Source of the DNA: Bacteroidota bacterium
Lineage (GTDB): Bacteria; Bacteroidota; Ignavibacteria; Ignavibacteriales; Ignavibacteriaceae
Assembly: GCA_021777835.1 (NCBI GenBank)
Contig: JAJYDC010000005.1
Location: 96,547 to 160,546 of the forward strand
DNA: 64,000 bases
Reading direction: 5' to 3'
Below the pieces are notes generated by a model that made no database searches, was not told the DNA's origin, and saw only the letters and a program-made list of their open reading frames with translations. Below are positions 20,901 through 29,629 of this stretch, in pieces. How positions within the stretch are numbered: position 1 is the first letter of the stretch; every line of letters begins with the position of its first letter. The position numbers and the translations under genes are program-made.

Positions 20901-23083
20901 ATAGATTATTTAATATGAACAATATTAAGTTTATTAAAGGTTTTATTGAATTAAAAGATAAGTTCGAAATTTTATTTATCGGTGGACCAAAAAATCTTGA
21001 TCCAGAATACTTACAGCTACTTAAAAAAATAAAGTATCAAAATGTTTTTCTCGTCGGTATAGACTTGTCAATAGCATATACTGGTGCAGTAGCACTTGTA
21101 TATTCTTCAAAATTTGAAGGTTTGGGTTTGCCGATTCTTGAAGCTCAAAGGTCCGGTTGTCCTGTTATAACTTCTAATAATTCTTTGATTTCCGAAGTAG
21201 CAGGTGAAGCTGCAATTTATGTGGAAGAAGATAATGTCTTAGATATAGGAAATGCATTTATCAATGTTCAAAAATCAGAAGTTCGAAAAGTATTGATCAA
21301 TAAAGGATTTAAAAATTCAGAAAATTTTTCGTGGGCAAAAAGTGCAGAACTTTTCACACAAGCGATTAAAGAAATCTTAAATGAACTACCGGAATCCGCA
21401 GAGAAAAAAGTTTCGAATTTAGGAAAGTCGAATGAAATATTCTATGAAATTATTAAAGACAAAGTGTTATTTAATGCATATTATAGAATTGAAAACCTAT
21501 TTTACAGCCCGAACGTAACTATAGATTCCGAATTTGAAATTTATGAAAAGATTATTGCAGAGAGCAGCTTGTTTGATAATGAGTATTTTAATAATATTCA
21601 AAATGTTGACGATCCATTCCTCCTGTATTTCTCTGGTTTGCGTAAACTGAAATTTAATGTTAAATCTTATGCAGCAGAAGCACTTATGAAAGCTATAAAA
21701 AATGGATTAGGTCATTGGAGATTAGCTTATATAGTAGCCCAGTTAGCAATAGAAGTTGGACAAAAAAAAGATGCTGAGGAAATATTAAACAGTATAATTA
21801 AAACGAACCCCAATCATGAAAATTCAAAAATCCTTTTGGATAAGCTGAAAGGAATTGAAATTCAAACTGAAAAAAAAATTAAAGTTTCTGCAATTGTATC
21901 AACGTATAATTCTGAAAAGTTTATAGATGGTTGCCTGCAAGATTTGGTTGAGCAAACCTTATTCAAAAAAGGAGAGATGGAAATAATTGTTGTTAATACC
22001 GGTTCGCAGCAAAATGAAAAAAGAATCGTAAATAAATTCCAGCAAAAATACCTAAACATAAAATATGCGGAAACAAAAACGAGAGAGACAATTTATACCG
22101 CATGGAATATCGCAATAGCGCATTCGCAAGGTAAACTTTTAACTAACGCTAATACAGACGATAGACACAAGTCCGACGCATTGGAAATTATGGCTGCTGA
22201 ATTTGATAAGAATCCGGATGCTGACGTTGTCTATGCAGATATTTTTACAACAGTTCAGCCAAATGATAATTGGGGTTCAAACACTTCCAAAGCTGAAAAT
22301 AAATGGATACAGTTTGATAAAGATTTAATTCTATTCGGATGTTTCATTGGTCCTCAGCCAATGTGGAAAAAGAGTCTTCATGAAAAGTATGGTAATTTCC
22401 GGGAAGAATTAAAAGTCGTCGGAGATTATGAGTTTTGGCTTAGAATTAGTCGCGAGGCTAAGTTTATTCATTTAAATGAGAAGTTGGGACTTTACTTTTA
22501 TTCAACTGGAAGTGTAGAACATAAAAACAAATCATTAACAGAAGATGAAAATAGAAGAATTCAGAACGAATATTTTATTAAATACGTTTCTGATCTTTCC
22601 GGAGTTGAGAGAATAAAAAATAAATTGGCGCCCGTGAAGAATGCAAAAGACGGCGACGAATATTTCAAAAATGCCATGAGAGTTTTGGAGTTAAGAGAAA
22701 AAGGATTAAATATTCAAATTGCAATAGCAAATTTTATTCAGCAATTGGATCAATATACCGGCGAAAATTTTAATAAGGTATCGGCAAGTATTCAATCCAT
22801 AATCTGTGGCAATAATTCAATCGTCGATAAATCTTATATTGAAAATTTTTATTTGGTATTAGGGGTGCAGCATTTCAAAAACGGCAACATTGATCAATCA
22901 AAAAAAATGTTTGATAATGCTCTGAAGATAAATGGGTTTTCTTCTAATGCTTTTGTGGGATTAGGTGAAGTTAATTTTTTGAATAATAATTATTTAGCTG
23001 CCGGTGAAATGTTTACCAAAGCATTAAAAATTGATCCTAAAAACCAGACAGCCTTAAACGGACTTAAAAAAATAGATCGCTAA
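14993..23083 (+). CDS. Giant multidomain glycosyltransferase/methyltransferase with TPRs
   Basis: A 2696-residue single frame. Domains in order, by eye: TPRs (about 10-75); FkbM-type methyltransferase (about 158-370, FDVGANIGDYTK); a second SAM-methyltransferase-like domain (about 395-590, VLEIGSSSGGG, DMVLIDGSEF); a GT-A-like domain (about 614-885, QVDVDELW as a DxD-like site); GT9 heptosyltransferase-like (about 920-1260, FIRTDAIGDN and GADSSGPHIACA) ending in a Cys-rich stretch CYGCNWQCRFERAYC; TPRs (about 1305-1385); GT2-like (about 1413-1670, CDGD); GT4 (about 1772-2130, FEGLGLPILEAQRSG); TPR-like (about 2210-2286); a second GT2 (about 2296-2520, STYNSEKFIDG); C-terminal TPRs (about 2618-2696). 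No signal peptide or membrane span, so cytoplasmic. Its place upstream of flagellin suggests assembly of a glycan on flagellin or another surface polymer; that is inference. Confidence 0.88.
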   Translation: MMSNSSISFIEQLINAGEYEKAETACIELLDKNENNAEAFSKLGEIYLSQSKDIEAQIFFEKAEKIDPNYLPTQEKLNSLKSLLNKSSNDYNSLIKEQFNKNAVNFSASIINEPNIMENNPIEHSLISNTKDTKNLSLKFSFNSEEKEQKLVRKLIKKGMTIFDVGANIGDYTKLFSLLTGDDGNVHSFEASYQTYKKLKKIKEDYGLNNIFFENVAVYSDNTEVTLNEFQEEYSAWNSIGFPVMDDPNNPQKIVPIIFSNKVRAIKIDSYCKERNISTIDYLKIDIEGAEIYALKGASELLKEKKIKYLQFEISQKMLEGIEVEAIDVFNFLHSMDYECHEITEEGEIGERALGSSSFYENYIAFPIVIHSNIIPPEIKDDEFYYLIQKLSREENIHSVLEIGSSSGGGSTEAFVKGLRENQNHPQLFCMEIEPDRFENLYFTYQRDSFVHCYNVSSVDSSKLPTENDVTEFYRLIKTNLNFYPLDQVLGWLRQDKKNIEKIGTEQASGIALIKQKNKIDVFDMVLIDGSEFTGEAELGEVYGARILLLDDIIAYKNYRNFIRLINDPNYTLIASNQNLRNGYAVFKKNDKRWKERKEGAIVSNQRNHNLLPIHFFTIVLNGKPFIEYHINVFKKLPFKWHWHIVEGVADLINDTAWSLKNGANISDEFHKNGLSNDGTTEYLKELKKLYPQNITIYRKEIYQFWKGKLEMVNAPLSEIKEECLLWQVDVDELWTLDQIVQSRQLYVNNPQKTASYYLCNFFVGERLFISSTNTYGNHTEYEWLRTWRYKPGDKWISHEPPALSRIDYSGEWIDVGKINPFKHSVTKHHNLIFQHYAYVLPEQLMFKEKYYGYNNALSQWKGLQKETHFPQQLKNYFSWVTDEAIVDKIDKFNISPLATIKNGKWFVKINNTKEVIYKKILFIRTDAIGDNVLASIILKGIKEKFPKSEITVFCEEHITILYKYSPYVKNIIGIDKKKFYEEPDYKSTIISNLNSYHFDVAINSVYSSEAITDIIMLACGAKQTIRIDGNYENSTQQRVMEARELSTFVILTTENRTSEIDRHKEFLNGLGIEARNLTPEIWLSKEDEKFADQFFDENDFNPEKTISLFPFTQWPIKDFENFRYLLSSPILDDFKFIILGGGSNSERAKPLLNLYPNKVYSLVGEIDLLKTAAIIKKSRLLIGADSSGPHIACAVSTPNVVIMGGGHFGRFFPYSELTSIITLPLSCYGCNWQCRFERAYCVKDNDLELVLLAIENILRSKSIKPRIYYNELVNENRRDMISKMYAKFLSLDKVEIIEVKKHNILQYSKKLLFLAEEAIQSGKYIDGKFLLENILQVDSSNIDALNDLAVIEILIKNWETASKYLNQVIEIDPHNKTGFKNSNYLKENFSNQISVKIEKKVLKREQENNAKLLSIIVQGKNDNYMGNFIWRLSTNINKVCQNLQELNLTESVELILVDWGSETRLITKLSLTEEAKGLLKIITVNKEIADKYNRDSHYSMVHAINTGIRRAAGKFVLFCDGDTYIPFKSMEKLIENIQNEKFLEDYINHSLFMGSRFHIPKAFQLSNPNLQELDTYIDQNQSSFVHDKISLSNFLGTATAYLMRREMWFECRGFDESLIYWGWFDIDLFHRIKSKYRIYDFEDFSVPLFHLEHYNNSEGRDIMKENPRKINPEILSFFFAPNNDDWGLANENLRLENFEQTKVSSKTEISNFDLNEIKLPEDEQNKFQEASVNIKNIRSFNFDLDQHNHIKRPLTVNLSKADKNNSTNIIKNKIIIDGIIFQLQRNMHSEISCYWKSMLSKLSKSSIAESILLLDRGSTAPYIPGINKRMILPFTGFAHSQADSKYLQDIYEEEDGKIFISTYYSFPLSGASIVMVHDFNQEITNLPGKFWIDMWNSVKSTINSAFAYISVSHSAASDLYRLFDIGSTKNVYVIPNAANDNFRKNSPQAIDSFKKKYNITKPYFLVYDDRLFNMNNIKFIKGFIELKDKFEILFIGGPKNLDPEYLQLLKKIKYQNVFLVGIDLSIAYTGAVALVYSSKFEGLGLPILEAQRSGCPVITSNNSLISEVAGEAAIYVEEDNVLDIGNAFINVQKSEVRKVLINKGFKNSENFSWAKSAELFTQAIKEILNELPESAEKKVSNLGKSNEIFYEIIKDKVLFNAYYRIENLFYSPNVTIDSEFEIYEKIIAESSLFDNEYFNNIQNVDDPFLLYFSGLRKLKFNVKSYAAEALMKAIKNGLGHWRLAYIVAQLAIEVGQKKDAEEILNSIIKTNPNHENSKILLDKLKGIEIQTEKKIKVSAIVSTYNSEKFIDGCLQDLVEQTLFKKGEMEIIVVNTGSQQNEKRIVNKFQQKYLNIKYAETKTRETIYTAWNIAIAHSQGKLLTNANTDDRHKSDALEIMAAEFDKNPDADVVYADIFTTVQPNDNWGSNTSKAENKWIQFDKDLILFGCFIGPQPMWKKSLHEKYGNFREELKVVGDYEFWLRISREAKFIHLNEKLGLYFYSTGSVEHKNKSLTEDENRRIQNEYFIKYVSDLSGVERIKNKLAPVKNAKDGDEYFKNAMRVLELREKGLNIQIAIANFIQQLDQYTGENFNKVSASIQSIICGNNSIVDKSYIENFYLVLGVQHFKNGNIDQSKKMFDNALKINGFSSNAFVGLGEVNFLNNNYLAAGEMFTKALKIDPKNQTALNGLKKIDR

Positions 23084-23099
23084 AGCAAAGGATACTAAT

Positions 23100-24995
23100 A
23101 TGCAAATGAAATCACGCAATGATTTAGGTTACTTTCTTAACACTATGGGATTATTAGGGCATGGAGTTGAGATTGGAGTTCAAGCGGGGGAATATTCTAA
23201 AATAATTAGAGCCACTTGGAAAGGAAAGTATCTTCACCTTGTCGATAGATGGAAGCATGATTCTAATTATATTGATATTGCTAATATTTCAGATGAGGAG
23301 CAGAAAAAATTATATCTTAGAGTCGTTGGCTATTTTGCCGATGATCCTTCTGTGACAATTCATAGAATGGATTCTCTTGCATCCGCAGAATCCTTCCCTG
23401 ATAATTATTTTGATTGGGTTTATATTGATGCGGATCATTCATACGAAGGTTGTAAAGCTGACTTAAATGCATGGTATCCTAAGTTAAAAGGACATGGTAT
23501 CTTTGCAGGTCATGACTTCATTGACGGTAATTATAATGAAGGAAACTTTGGTGTCAAATCTGCCGTGGAAGAGTTTATATCGGATAAAAATGTTCAGCTT
23601 AATTTAACTTCCGGCGATTATCTCAATTCGTGGTATTTTGAAAAGTCTTCTGTTGCTGTTAATAAAGATATTGCTCAAATTCATAACATTACTGATAGTA
23701 ATCCGGATAGATTGATTGACGAGGCAAGAGAATTTCAAGAAAGAAAGGATTATAAGGCTGCTTTGTCAAAATTGACTTTGGCGGAATCATTGTTTAACGG
23801 GCATTTATCCTCCCCTCAAAATGCTGACTTCGCTTCGGCCTTTTTTAGTCTGAAAGGATATAATTATTTAGGAGATAGAGACTATGATAAAGCAAAGGAA
23901 TGCTTTGAGAAGGCGTTAAATTTGAATCCCAAATCGTCGGAAGCATGTTCAGGCTTAGGTGACTTATTTGTTCTGAACGGTGATAATGAAAATGCAAAAG
24001 TGATGTATGAATGGGCTATAAAAAATAATCCGTACAATAATTATCCGAAAGAAGCTCTTGAAAAAATTAGTTTCAATCCTACTATTGTTGAGAATTTTAT
24101 TCCGGCTGAGGATGAAAATAAACATGATAATTCAAAGATTCGTGTAGTGTTAGAAAAAATACTTGAATCAATCTTTGAACTATTTAACCTTAAAGAATTT
24201 GACGAAGCTTTATATGCTCTCAATAAGAATGAGCAGCTTTTCTATTCCCAATTCCGCGAAGGCGGAAATAACGATATTGTCTCTTCATATGAAAATATGA
24301 AAGGCTTTGTCTATTTAGGTCTCGATCAAATTGAAAACGCTCATTCATCTTTTGAAACAGCGCTTAACTTAAACCCGGATTCGTCGCAATCTAGTGCCGG
24401 TCTCGGTGAGGTGTACTATCTTCAAGGTGAAGATGAGAAGGCAAAGAAAATGTTCGAGTGGAGCTTGAGGAATGAGCCGAAGAATTTATTTGCTAAAGCG
24501 GGTCTCGAAAAAGTAAACAAACTGCTTCAAGAATCCCTCGAAAATTCTTCCGCAGAACAGAAAGAAGAAAAAATTCGAGAAGTATTAGAAAAAATACTTA
24601 ATGCTGCTTATGAAATATTTAATCTGAAAAGATTCTCTGAAGCTTTAAAGGCGCTTGATGAGAATCAGAAATTATTTTATTCACAATATCACGACGGCGA
24701 GAGTAACGATATTGTCTCTGCTTATGAAAACCTAAAGGGATTTATTTATCTCGGGTTGAATGAAAATGAAAAGGCAAAGGAGTCTTTTGAAACAGCATTA
24801 AACTTGAATCCCGATTCGTCACAAGCATGTGCCGGACTCGGCGAAGTGTTCTATCTACAAAGTGAAGATGAGAAGGCAAAGAAAATGTTCGAGTGGAGCT
24901 TGAGGAATGAACCTGAAAATCTTTTTGCTAAAGCCGGGCTTGAAAAGGTAAACGAGCTGCTTCAACTTAAACAAGAGCACACTTCTAATGCCTAA
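23100..24995 (+). CDS. SAM methyltransferase fused to TPR repeats
   Basis: 631 residues. Residues about 15-180 form a class I methyltransferase-like domain (VEIGVQAGEYSK as the SAM loop, DWVYIDADHSYEG, GIFAGHDF), similar to the Methyltransf_24 group. From about 200 on there are three TPR blocks; the second and third (starting at residues 347 and 492) are a recent tandem duplication with a 145-residue period. AAAGGA precedes the ATG, and the gap to the giant gene is 16 bases, so they are co-transcribed. It probably O-methylates a sugar made by the neighbouring transferases, with the TPRs holding the protein acceptor or the other enzymes. Confidence 0.85.
   Translation: MQMKSRNDLGYFLNTMGLLGHGVEIGVQAGEYSKIIRATWKGKYLHLVDRWKHDSNYIDIANISDEEQKKLYLRVVGYFADDPSVTIHRMDSLASAESFPDNYFDWVYIDADHSYEGCKADLNAWYPKLKGHGIFAGHDFIDGNYNEGNFGVKSAVEEFISDKNVQLNLTSGDYLNSWYFEKSSVAVNKDIAQIHNITDSNPDRLIDEAREFQERKDYKAALSKLTLAESLFNGHLSSPQNADFASAFFSLKGYNYLGDRDYDKAKECFEKALNLNPKSSEACSGLGDLFVLNGDNENAKVMYEWAIKNNPYNNYPKEALEKISFNPTIVENFIPAEDENKHDNSKIRVVLEKILESIFELFNLKEFDEALYALNKNEQLFYSQFREGGNNDIVSSYENMKGFVYLGLDQIENAHSSFETALNLNPDSSQSSAGLGEVYYLQGEDEKAKKMFEWSLRNEPKNLFAKAGLEKVNKLLQESLENSSAEQKEEKIREVLEKILNAAYEIFNLKRFSEALKALDENQKLFYSQYHDGESNDIVSAYENLKGFIYLGLNENEKAKESFETALNLNPDSSQACAGLGEVFYLQSEDEKAKKMFEWSLRNEPENLFAKAGLEKVNELLQLKQEHTSNA
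24138..24983 (+). repeat. Tandem 435-bp duplication coding for TPR blocks
   Basis: Unit one starts at 24138 and unit two at 24573, within the methyltransferase-TPR gene. Each encodes the same series of motifs, from VLEKIL through ETALNLNPDSSQ to KAKKMFEWSLRNEP. A 49-base stretch is identical between 24427-24475 and 24862-24910, while other parts have diverged, so the copy is fairly recent or kept alike by recombination. A third, more diverged block precedes them. Confidence 0.85.
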
Positions 24996-25016
24996 GAATT
25001 CAGAGCGAGTTTTATT

Positions 25017-28000
25017 ATGAACGATTTATATGATGAAGCGGTCATCCATTTTAACAGGAAAGACTTTTCAAATGCTGAAAATATTCTTTCCGGGTTATTA
25101 CAGAATAATCAGCAAGATTATGATGCCCTGAATTTCTTGGGAATAATAAAATTAAATCTTGAAGATTATAGTTCTGCTTCTTATTATTTTATTCAGACAA
25201 TCTCTTTATACGAGCAGCATTCCGAAGCTCACTATAACCTTGCTTATTGCTATCAAAAATTGAATCAGCTTGACGAAGCCGTAATACATTATAAAAGGAC
25301 ATTGGAATTAAATCCTCTCCACATTGACTCAAAAAATAATCTTGCAATCGTCTATCAAGAACAAAATAAAATTGAAGAAGCAGAAGAAATTCTTAAGGAA
25401 TTAGTAGATAAATATCCATTAAATTCAACGGCGCAAAATAACCTTGGTAATCATTTTCTAAAGCGAAAGAACTATGACACGGCTATTAAATTTTATCAAA
25501 ATGCAGTAAAAATTGCCCCTGATAATTCTGATTACCAATTTAATATTGGGATGTGCTTTTTGAGTATGGATTATTTTAATTCGGCATTCCAATGTTTTGA
25601 GAAAGTTTTGCAGGCAAGACCTGATCACCTTCCTTCTCTTATTAACTTAGGTGTTATTGCAATCTTTTTGAAGTCTTTTGAGAAAGCCGAAAAGATTTTT
25701 AACGACCTGCTAAAATCGCACGGTGAAGAACCGGGAGTATTATTCAATTATGGGCTTTGTTACGAACAGCAGGAGAAGTACGGAGAGGCGTTAGAATTTT
25801 ATAATAAATATTTAAAGTTATTTTCGGAGTCGGCACCTGAAGCAATTCCCGCTATAATTAGATCAGCATATATTTTATCAAAGTTAGGGCAGTTTAATAA
25901 AGCGAAAGAATTGTATGATAAATATCTTCATGATGATAATTTAAAAGAATTAGCTTTCATTGAGATGGGTAATTCAAAAATTGAAAGCGGATTTGTCAAA
26001 GATGCTTTAAATTTCTATGAGGAGGTAATATCACTAAAACCGGATTCAGTAGAATTGCATTATGCAAGGGCTCACTGCAAATTGCTGCTTGGCGATTTTA
26101 AGAATGGCTGGGAAGAATACGAATGGCGGATTAAGAGATCTGATTTTCCAACGCGAAATCTAAAAAAGCCCCGTTTAATTGATCAGAATATCCAAGGGAA
26201 AAAAGTGCTTGTTTATACTGAACAAGGGCTTGGAGATACAATCCAATTTGTAAGATATCTTTCAATGCTTAAGGAAAAGGGAGCTTTTGTAATTTTTGAA
26301 TGCAGTGAATATCTTTTCAAGTTGTTAAAAGATTTTCCAGGATATGACAGGAGAATAGATATAACAGGTGTTTCGGAAGATGATCTGGACTATGATTATC
26401 AAATACCAATTCTAAGCCTGCCTTATTATTTCAAAACGGAGATCGAATCAATTCCTAATAATACTCCATATATACAGATTGATAATTTAAAAAAGGTAAA
26501 ATGGGAAACAATAATTAGACCCTCTGAAAAATTAAAAATAGGAATTGTGTGGGCAGGCAACCCAATACATGGGAATGATAGAAAAAGGTCGTGCCCCCTT
26601 GAAAAATTTCAGCCGTTAATAAACCGTGATGATGTTGAAGTATATAGTATGCAACTCGGTGCAGGTTTATATCAGTTAGATGAACAAAATAAAATTATTG
26701 ATCTAAAGGAATTTAATACCGATTTAACTGAAGCTGCCGCAGCTATTGCAAATCTTGACCTAATTATTAGCGTCGATACTTCGATTGTTCATCTTGCAGG
26801 CGCTTTAGGGAAGTCGGTATGGGTATTACTCCCGATGTTCCCGGACTGGCGTTGGATGCTTGGCAGAGACGGTACACCGTGGTACCCAACTATGAAACTT
26901 TACCGGCAGACTAGACCTTACGATTATGACGGAGTTTTCGAACGAATAAATAATGATTTGGATTTGCTTGTTCTGTCAAAAAAAAATGGAAGTATTGGCG
27001 AAAGTTCCTTTATTCCCAAAATGAATGATGTGAAAACGTATCAAATAGACGAACCTCTTTTTTTAGCCATGTCTAAGGGAGACAATTTCGGCTGGGGTGT
27101 TTGCAGCAAATACATCAAAAAGGAATTGTCGAAAAAAATAGATGTAATTGATTTATACGACGGTGAAAAATCTTCAATTAAAAATATTCAGGGAAATGTT
27201 CTTCATGCAATCGCCGGTTTAGATTTTAATAAGATTTTTGACGTAAATGGAAAGAAAAATTTTGGATATACCTTTTTTGAAAATGAATTAACTAATACAT
27301 CATTAGAAAATTCAAAACAATATGATTTAATTCTTGCAGGTTCTTCCTGGTGCTACGAAAAGATGTATGATAAAGGAATTAAGAACTGCGATGTCCTTCT
27401 TCAGGGAATAGACCCGGAGGTTTTTTATCCTTCAGAATCAAAAATGAATCCCGATCTATTTGTTATCTTTTCCGGCGGAAAATTTGAACTTCGCAAAGGG
27501 CAAGACCTGGTTTTAAGAGCCGTTAAAGTCCTTCAGCAAAGATTTAATGATGTAGTTTTAATTAATGCTTGGTATAACGGTTGGCCGAATACAATGTCAT
27601 CCATGCACTCATCGCAGTATATAAAATATGTTTATCAAGGGAAAGACTGGGCGCAGGTAATGAATAGCATTTATTTAGTTAATGGATTAGATGTAAACCG
27701 GATTATGACTTTACCCTTGGTTCGGAATGAAGAGATGAGAGGAATTTATTCACAGTCTAATGTTGGTCTTTTCCCGAACCGGTGCGAAGGTGGAACGAAT
27801 TTAGTCCTTATGGAATATATGGCTTGCGGCAAACCGGCAATTGCTTCTTTTAATACAGGGCATAGAGATATTCTTAATCCGGGAAATTCCATACTACTAA
27901 ATGATATGAAAGAATTCAAACTTTTTGATTCTGACAAAAAATTAATTGCTGATTGGGAAGAACCGGATTTTGATGAAATAATATCAAAGTTAGAGTACGC

Positions 28001-28115
28001 TTATTTCAACCGGGATGAAATTAAAATAACAGGTCAAAGAGCCGCGCAGGATATGAAAAGTTATACCTGGGAAAAGACGGCTGAAGATTTATTAAAAAAG
28101 ATTAAAGAGATTTAA
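25017..28115 (+). CDS. TPR protein with GT9-like and GT4-like domains
   Basis: 1032 residues. About 1-390 is a run of roughly ten TPRs. About 394-650 is a GT9-like domain (YTEQGLGDTIQFVRYLS near 395; ISVDTSIVHLAGALGK near 585). About 679-1030 is a GT4-like domain (FSGGKFELRKGQDL; EGGTNLVLMEYMACGKP near 925, the nucleotide-sugar site). The TPR-GT9 part is paralogous to the next gene. By analogy with OGT-like TPR enzymes, the TPR helix may present a protein substrate. It follows the previous stop by 21 bases. No export signal. Confidence 0.87.
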   Translation: MNDLYDEAVIHFNRKDFSNAENILSGLLQNNQQDYDALNFLGIIKLNLEDYSSASYYFIQTISLYEQHSEAHYNLAYCYQKLNQLDEAVIHYKRTLELNPLHIDSKNNLAIVYQEQNKIEEAEEILKELVDKYPLNSTAQNNLGNHFLKRKNYDTAIKFYQNAVKIAPDNSDYQFNIGMCFLSMDYFNSAFQCFEKVLQARPDHLPSLINLGVIAIFLKSFEKAEKIFNDLLKSHGEEPGVLFNYGLCYEQQEKYGEALEFYNKYLKLFSESAPEAIPAIIRSAYILSKLGQFNKAKELYDKYLHDDNLKELAFIEMGNSKIESGFVKDALNFYEEVISLKPDSVELHYARAHCKLLLGDFKNGWEEYEWRIKRSDFPTRNLKKPRLIDQNIQGKKVLVYTEQGLGDTIQFVRYLSMLKEKGAFVIFECSEYLFKLLKDFPGYDRRIDITGVSEDDLDYDYQIPILSLPYYFKTEIESIPNNTPYIQIDNLKKVKWETIIRPSEKLKIGIVWAGNPIHGNDRKRSCPLEKFQPLINRDDVEVYSMQLGAGLYQLDEQNKIIDLKEFNTDLTEAAAAIANLDLIISVDTSIVHLAGALGKSVWVLLPMFPDWRWMLGRDGTPWYPTMKLYRQTRPYDYDGVFERINNDLDLLVLSKKNGSIGESSFIPKMNDVKTYQIDEPLFLAMSKGDNFGWGVCSKYIKKELSKKIDVIDLYDGEKSSIKNIQGNVLHAIAGLDFNKIFDVNGKKNFGYTFFENELTNTSLENSKQYDLILAGSSWCYEKMYDKGIKNCDVLLQGIDPEVFYPSESKMNPDLFVIFSGGKFELRKGQDLVLRAVKVLQQRFNDVVLINAWYNGWPNTMSSMHSSQYIKYVYQGKDWAQVMNSIYLVNGLDVNRIMTLPLVRNEEMRGIYSQSNVGLFPNRCEGGTNLVLMEYMACGKPAIASFNTGHRDILNPGNSILLNDMKEFKLFDSDKKLIADWEEPDFDEIISKLEYAYFNRDEIKITGQRAAQDMKSYTWEKTAEDLLKKIKEI

Positions 28116-28129
28116 GGAAATTCTCAGCA

Positions 28130-29629
28130 GTGACTAATAAATCGGAATTACTCAATGAAAACCCCCACCCTTTTATTGAAATGGCTAAGCTAGCTTATGA
28201 AAGAAAAGATTATGTAACAGTATGCGAATGTTTGGAATCACTTATAAAACTTGATTCAACCAAACCGGAATATTTTTCCGGATTAGCTACTGCTCAGAAA
28301 AAACTAAAAAAGTTTGTTGATGCGGAGATAAATTATTTAAATGCTCTAAAAATTAAATCCTCATTTTGGGAAGCTTCTTATAATCTTGGATTACTGCTCC
28401 AGGAAAGGGGTGAAGTCGAACAGGCGATAAAATTTTACAATGCTGCCATTGAATCAAATCCCGCTCTTTATCTTGCATATTATAATCTTGGAAATGCGTA
28501 CCGGGAAATGGAAATGTTTTCGGATGCTATTTTATATTACTCAAAGGCTATTGACGCAAAAAAAGATTTTCCTGATGCTTATTACAACCTCGGCGTAGTT
28601 TGCGAGCATTTATTTGATTTTGAAAATGCATTGCAAAATTATGAGTCTGCGTTAAAATATGAACCTAATCATATATACGCTCATTGGAACAAATCTCTTT
28701 TACTTTTGCTTAATGGAGATTACAAAAAAGGCTTTGAAGAATTTGAATGGAGACTTTTACGTAATGAATCTGTAAAAAGAAATTTCATCAAACCGAGATT
28801 AACTAGTCTTAGGATTACAGGAAAGAAAATTTATATTTATTGCGAACAAGGTTTGGGGGATACTATTCAGTTTGTTAGATTCCTAAGCGGCTTAAAAAAA
28901 ATGGGATGTTACTTGATTTTTGAAGTTGATCCTTTGCTGGTAAATTTATTTTCCGGTCTGAACTTTATTGATAACCTTGTCCCAAGACTTAGTCTTGACG
29001 AGCCTATCGTGGATTATGATTATCAAATATCATTATTAAGTTTGCCAAAATTGTTTGGGACAACAATCGAAAAAATACCTTCCGATACTCCCTATTTGCA
29101 AACCGACATAAATAAGATGAAATATTGGAATGATGAATTAGCCGTAAGTTATTTGAAGGTTGGAATAGCGTGGGCAGGTAATCCAAATCATTCAAGAGAT
29201 AAAATGCGTTCGGTTTACTTAAATCGTTTTGAAAAATTCACAAGTATAAATTCACTGAGATTATTCTCCTTGCAAAAGGGTGAAGCAGCAAAAGAAATTA
29301 ATGAAGTGAACTTTAATATAAGGGATTTAAGTTCACTTGGAATGAATGATTTTTCAGACACAGCGGCGGTAATTTCGAATCTTGATTTAGTAATTACTGT
29401 GGATACATCGGTCGCGCATCTTGCCGGTGCGCTTGGAAAAGAAACTTGGCTGCTTCTGCCGTATTTCCCGGATTGGCGCTGGATGCTTGAAAGGACGGAT
29501 TCTCCCTGGTATCCGTCGTTAAAACTTTTCAGACAGCCAAAACCAGGTGATTGGGATAAGGTTTTTCAAAACGTTATGGATGAATTAAAATTAATGTGTC
29601 ATATCGAAGGAGTCCCGCATGCGGGATAA
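28130..29629 (+). CDS. TPR protein with GT9-like domain
   Basis: 499 residues; TPRs at about 15-230, then the GT9-like domain (YCEQGLGDTIQFVRFLS, VDTSVAHLAGALGKE, LLPYFPDWRWMLERTDSPW). It is a shorter paralogue of the TPR-GT9 half of the preceding protein. The start is GTG with AAGGAAA upstream, 14 bases after the previous stop. The last residues (about CHIEGVPHAG) and the stop come from a structured repeat at 29597-29752, so the native C-terminus has probably been replaced. The enzyme core ends before that point. Confidence 0.85.
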   Translation: MTNKSELLNENPHPFIEMAKLAYERKDYVTVCECLESLIKLDSTKPEYFSGLATAQKKLKKFVDAEINYLNALKIKSSFWEASYNLGLLLQERGEVEQAIKFYNAAIESNPALYLAYYNLGNAYREMEMFSDAILYYSKAIDAKKDFPDAYYNLGVVCEHLFDFENALQNYESALKYEPNHIYAHWNKSLLLLLNGDYKKGFEEFEWRLLRNESVKRNFIKPRLTSLRITGKKIYIYCEQGLGDTIQFVRFLSGLKKMGCYLIFEVDPLLVNLFSGLNFIDNLVPRLSLDEPIVDYDYQISLLSLPKLFGTTIEKIPSDTPYLQTDINKMKYWNDELAVSYLKVGIAWAGNPNHSRDKMRSVYLNRFEKFTSINSLRLFSLQKGEAAKEINEVNFNIRDLSSLGMNDFSDTAAVISNLDLVITVDTSVAHLAGALGKETWLLLPYFPDWRWMLERTDSPWYPSLKLFRQPKPGDWDKVFQNVMDELKLMCHIEGVPHAG

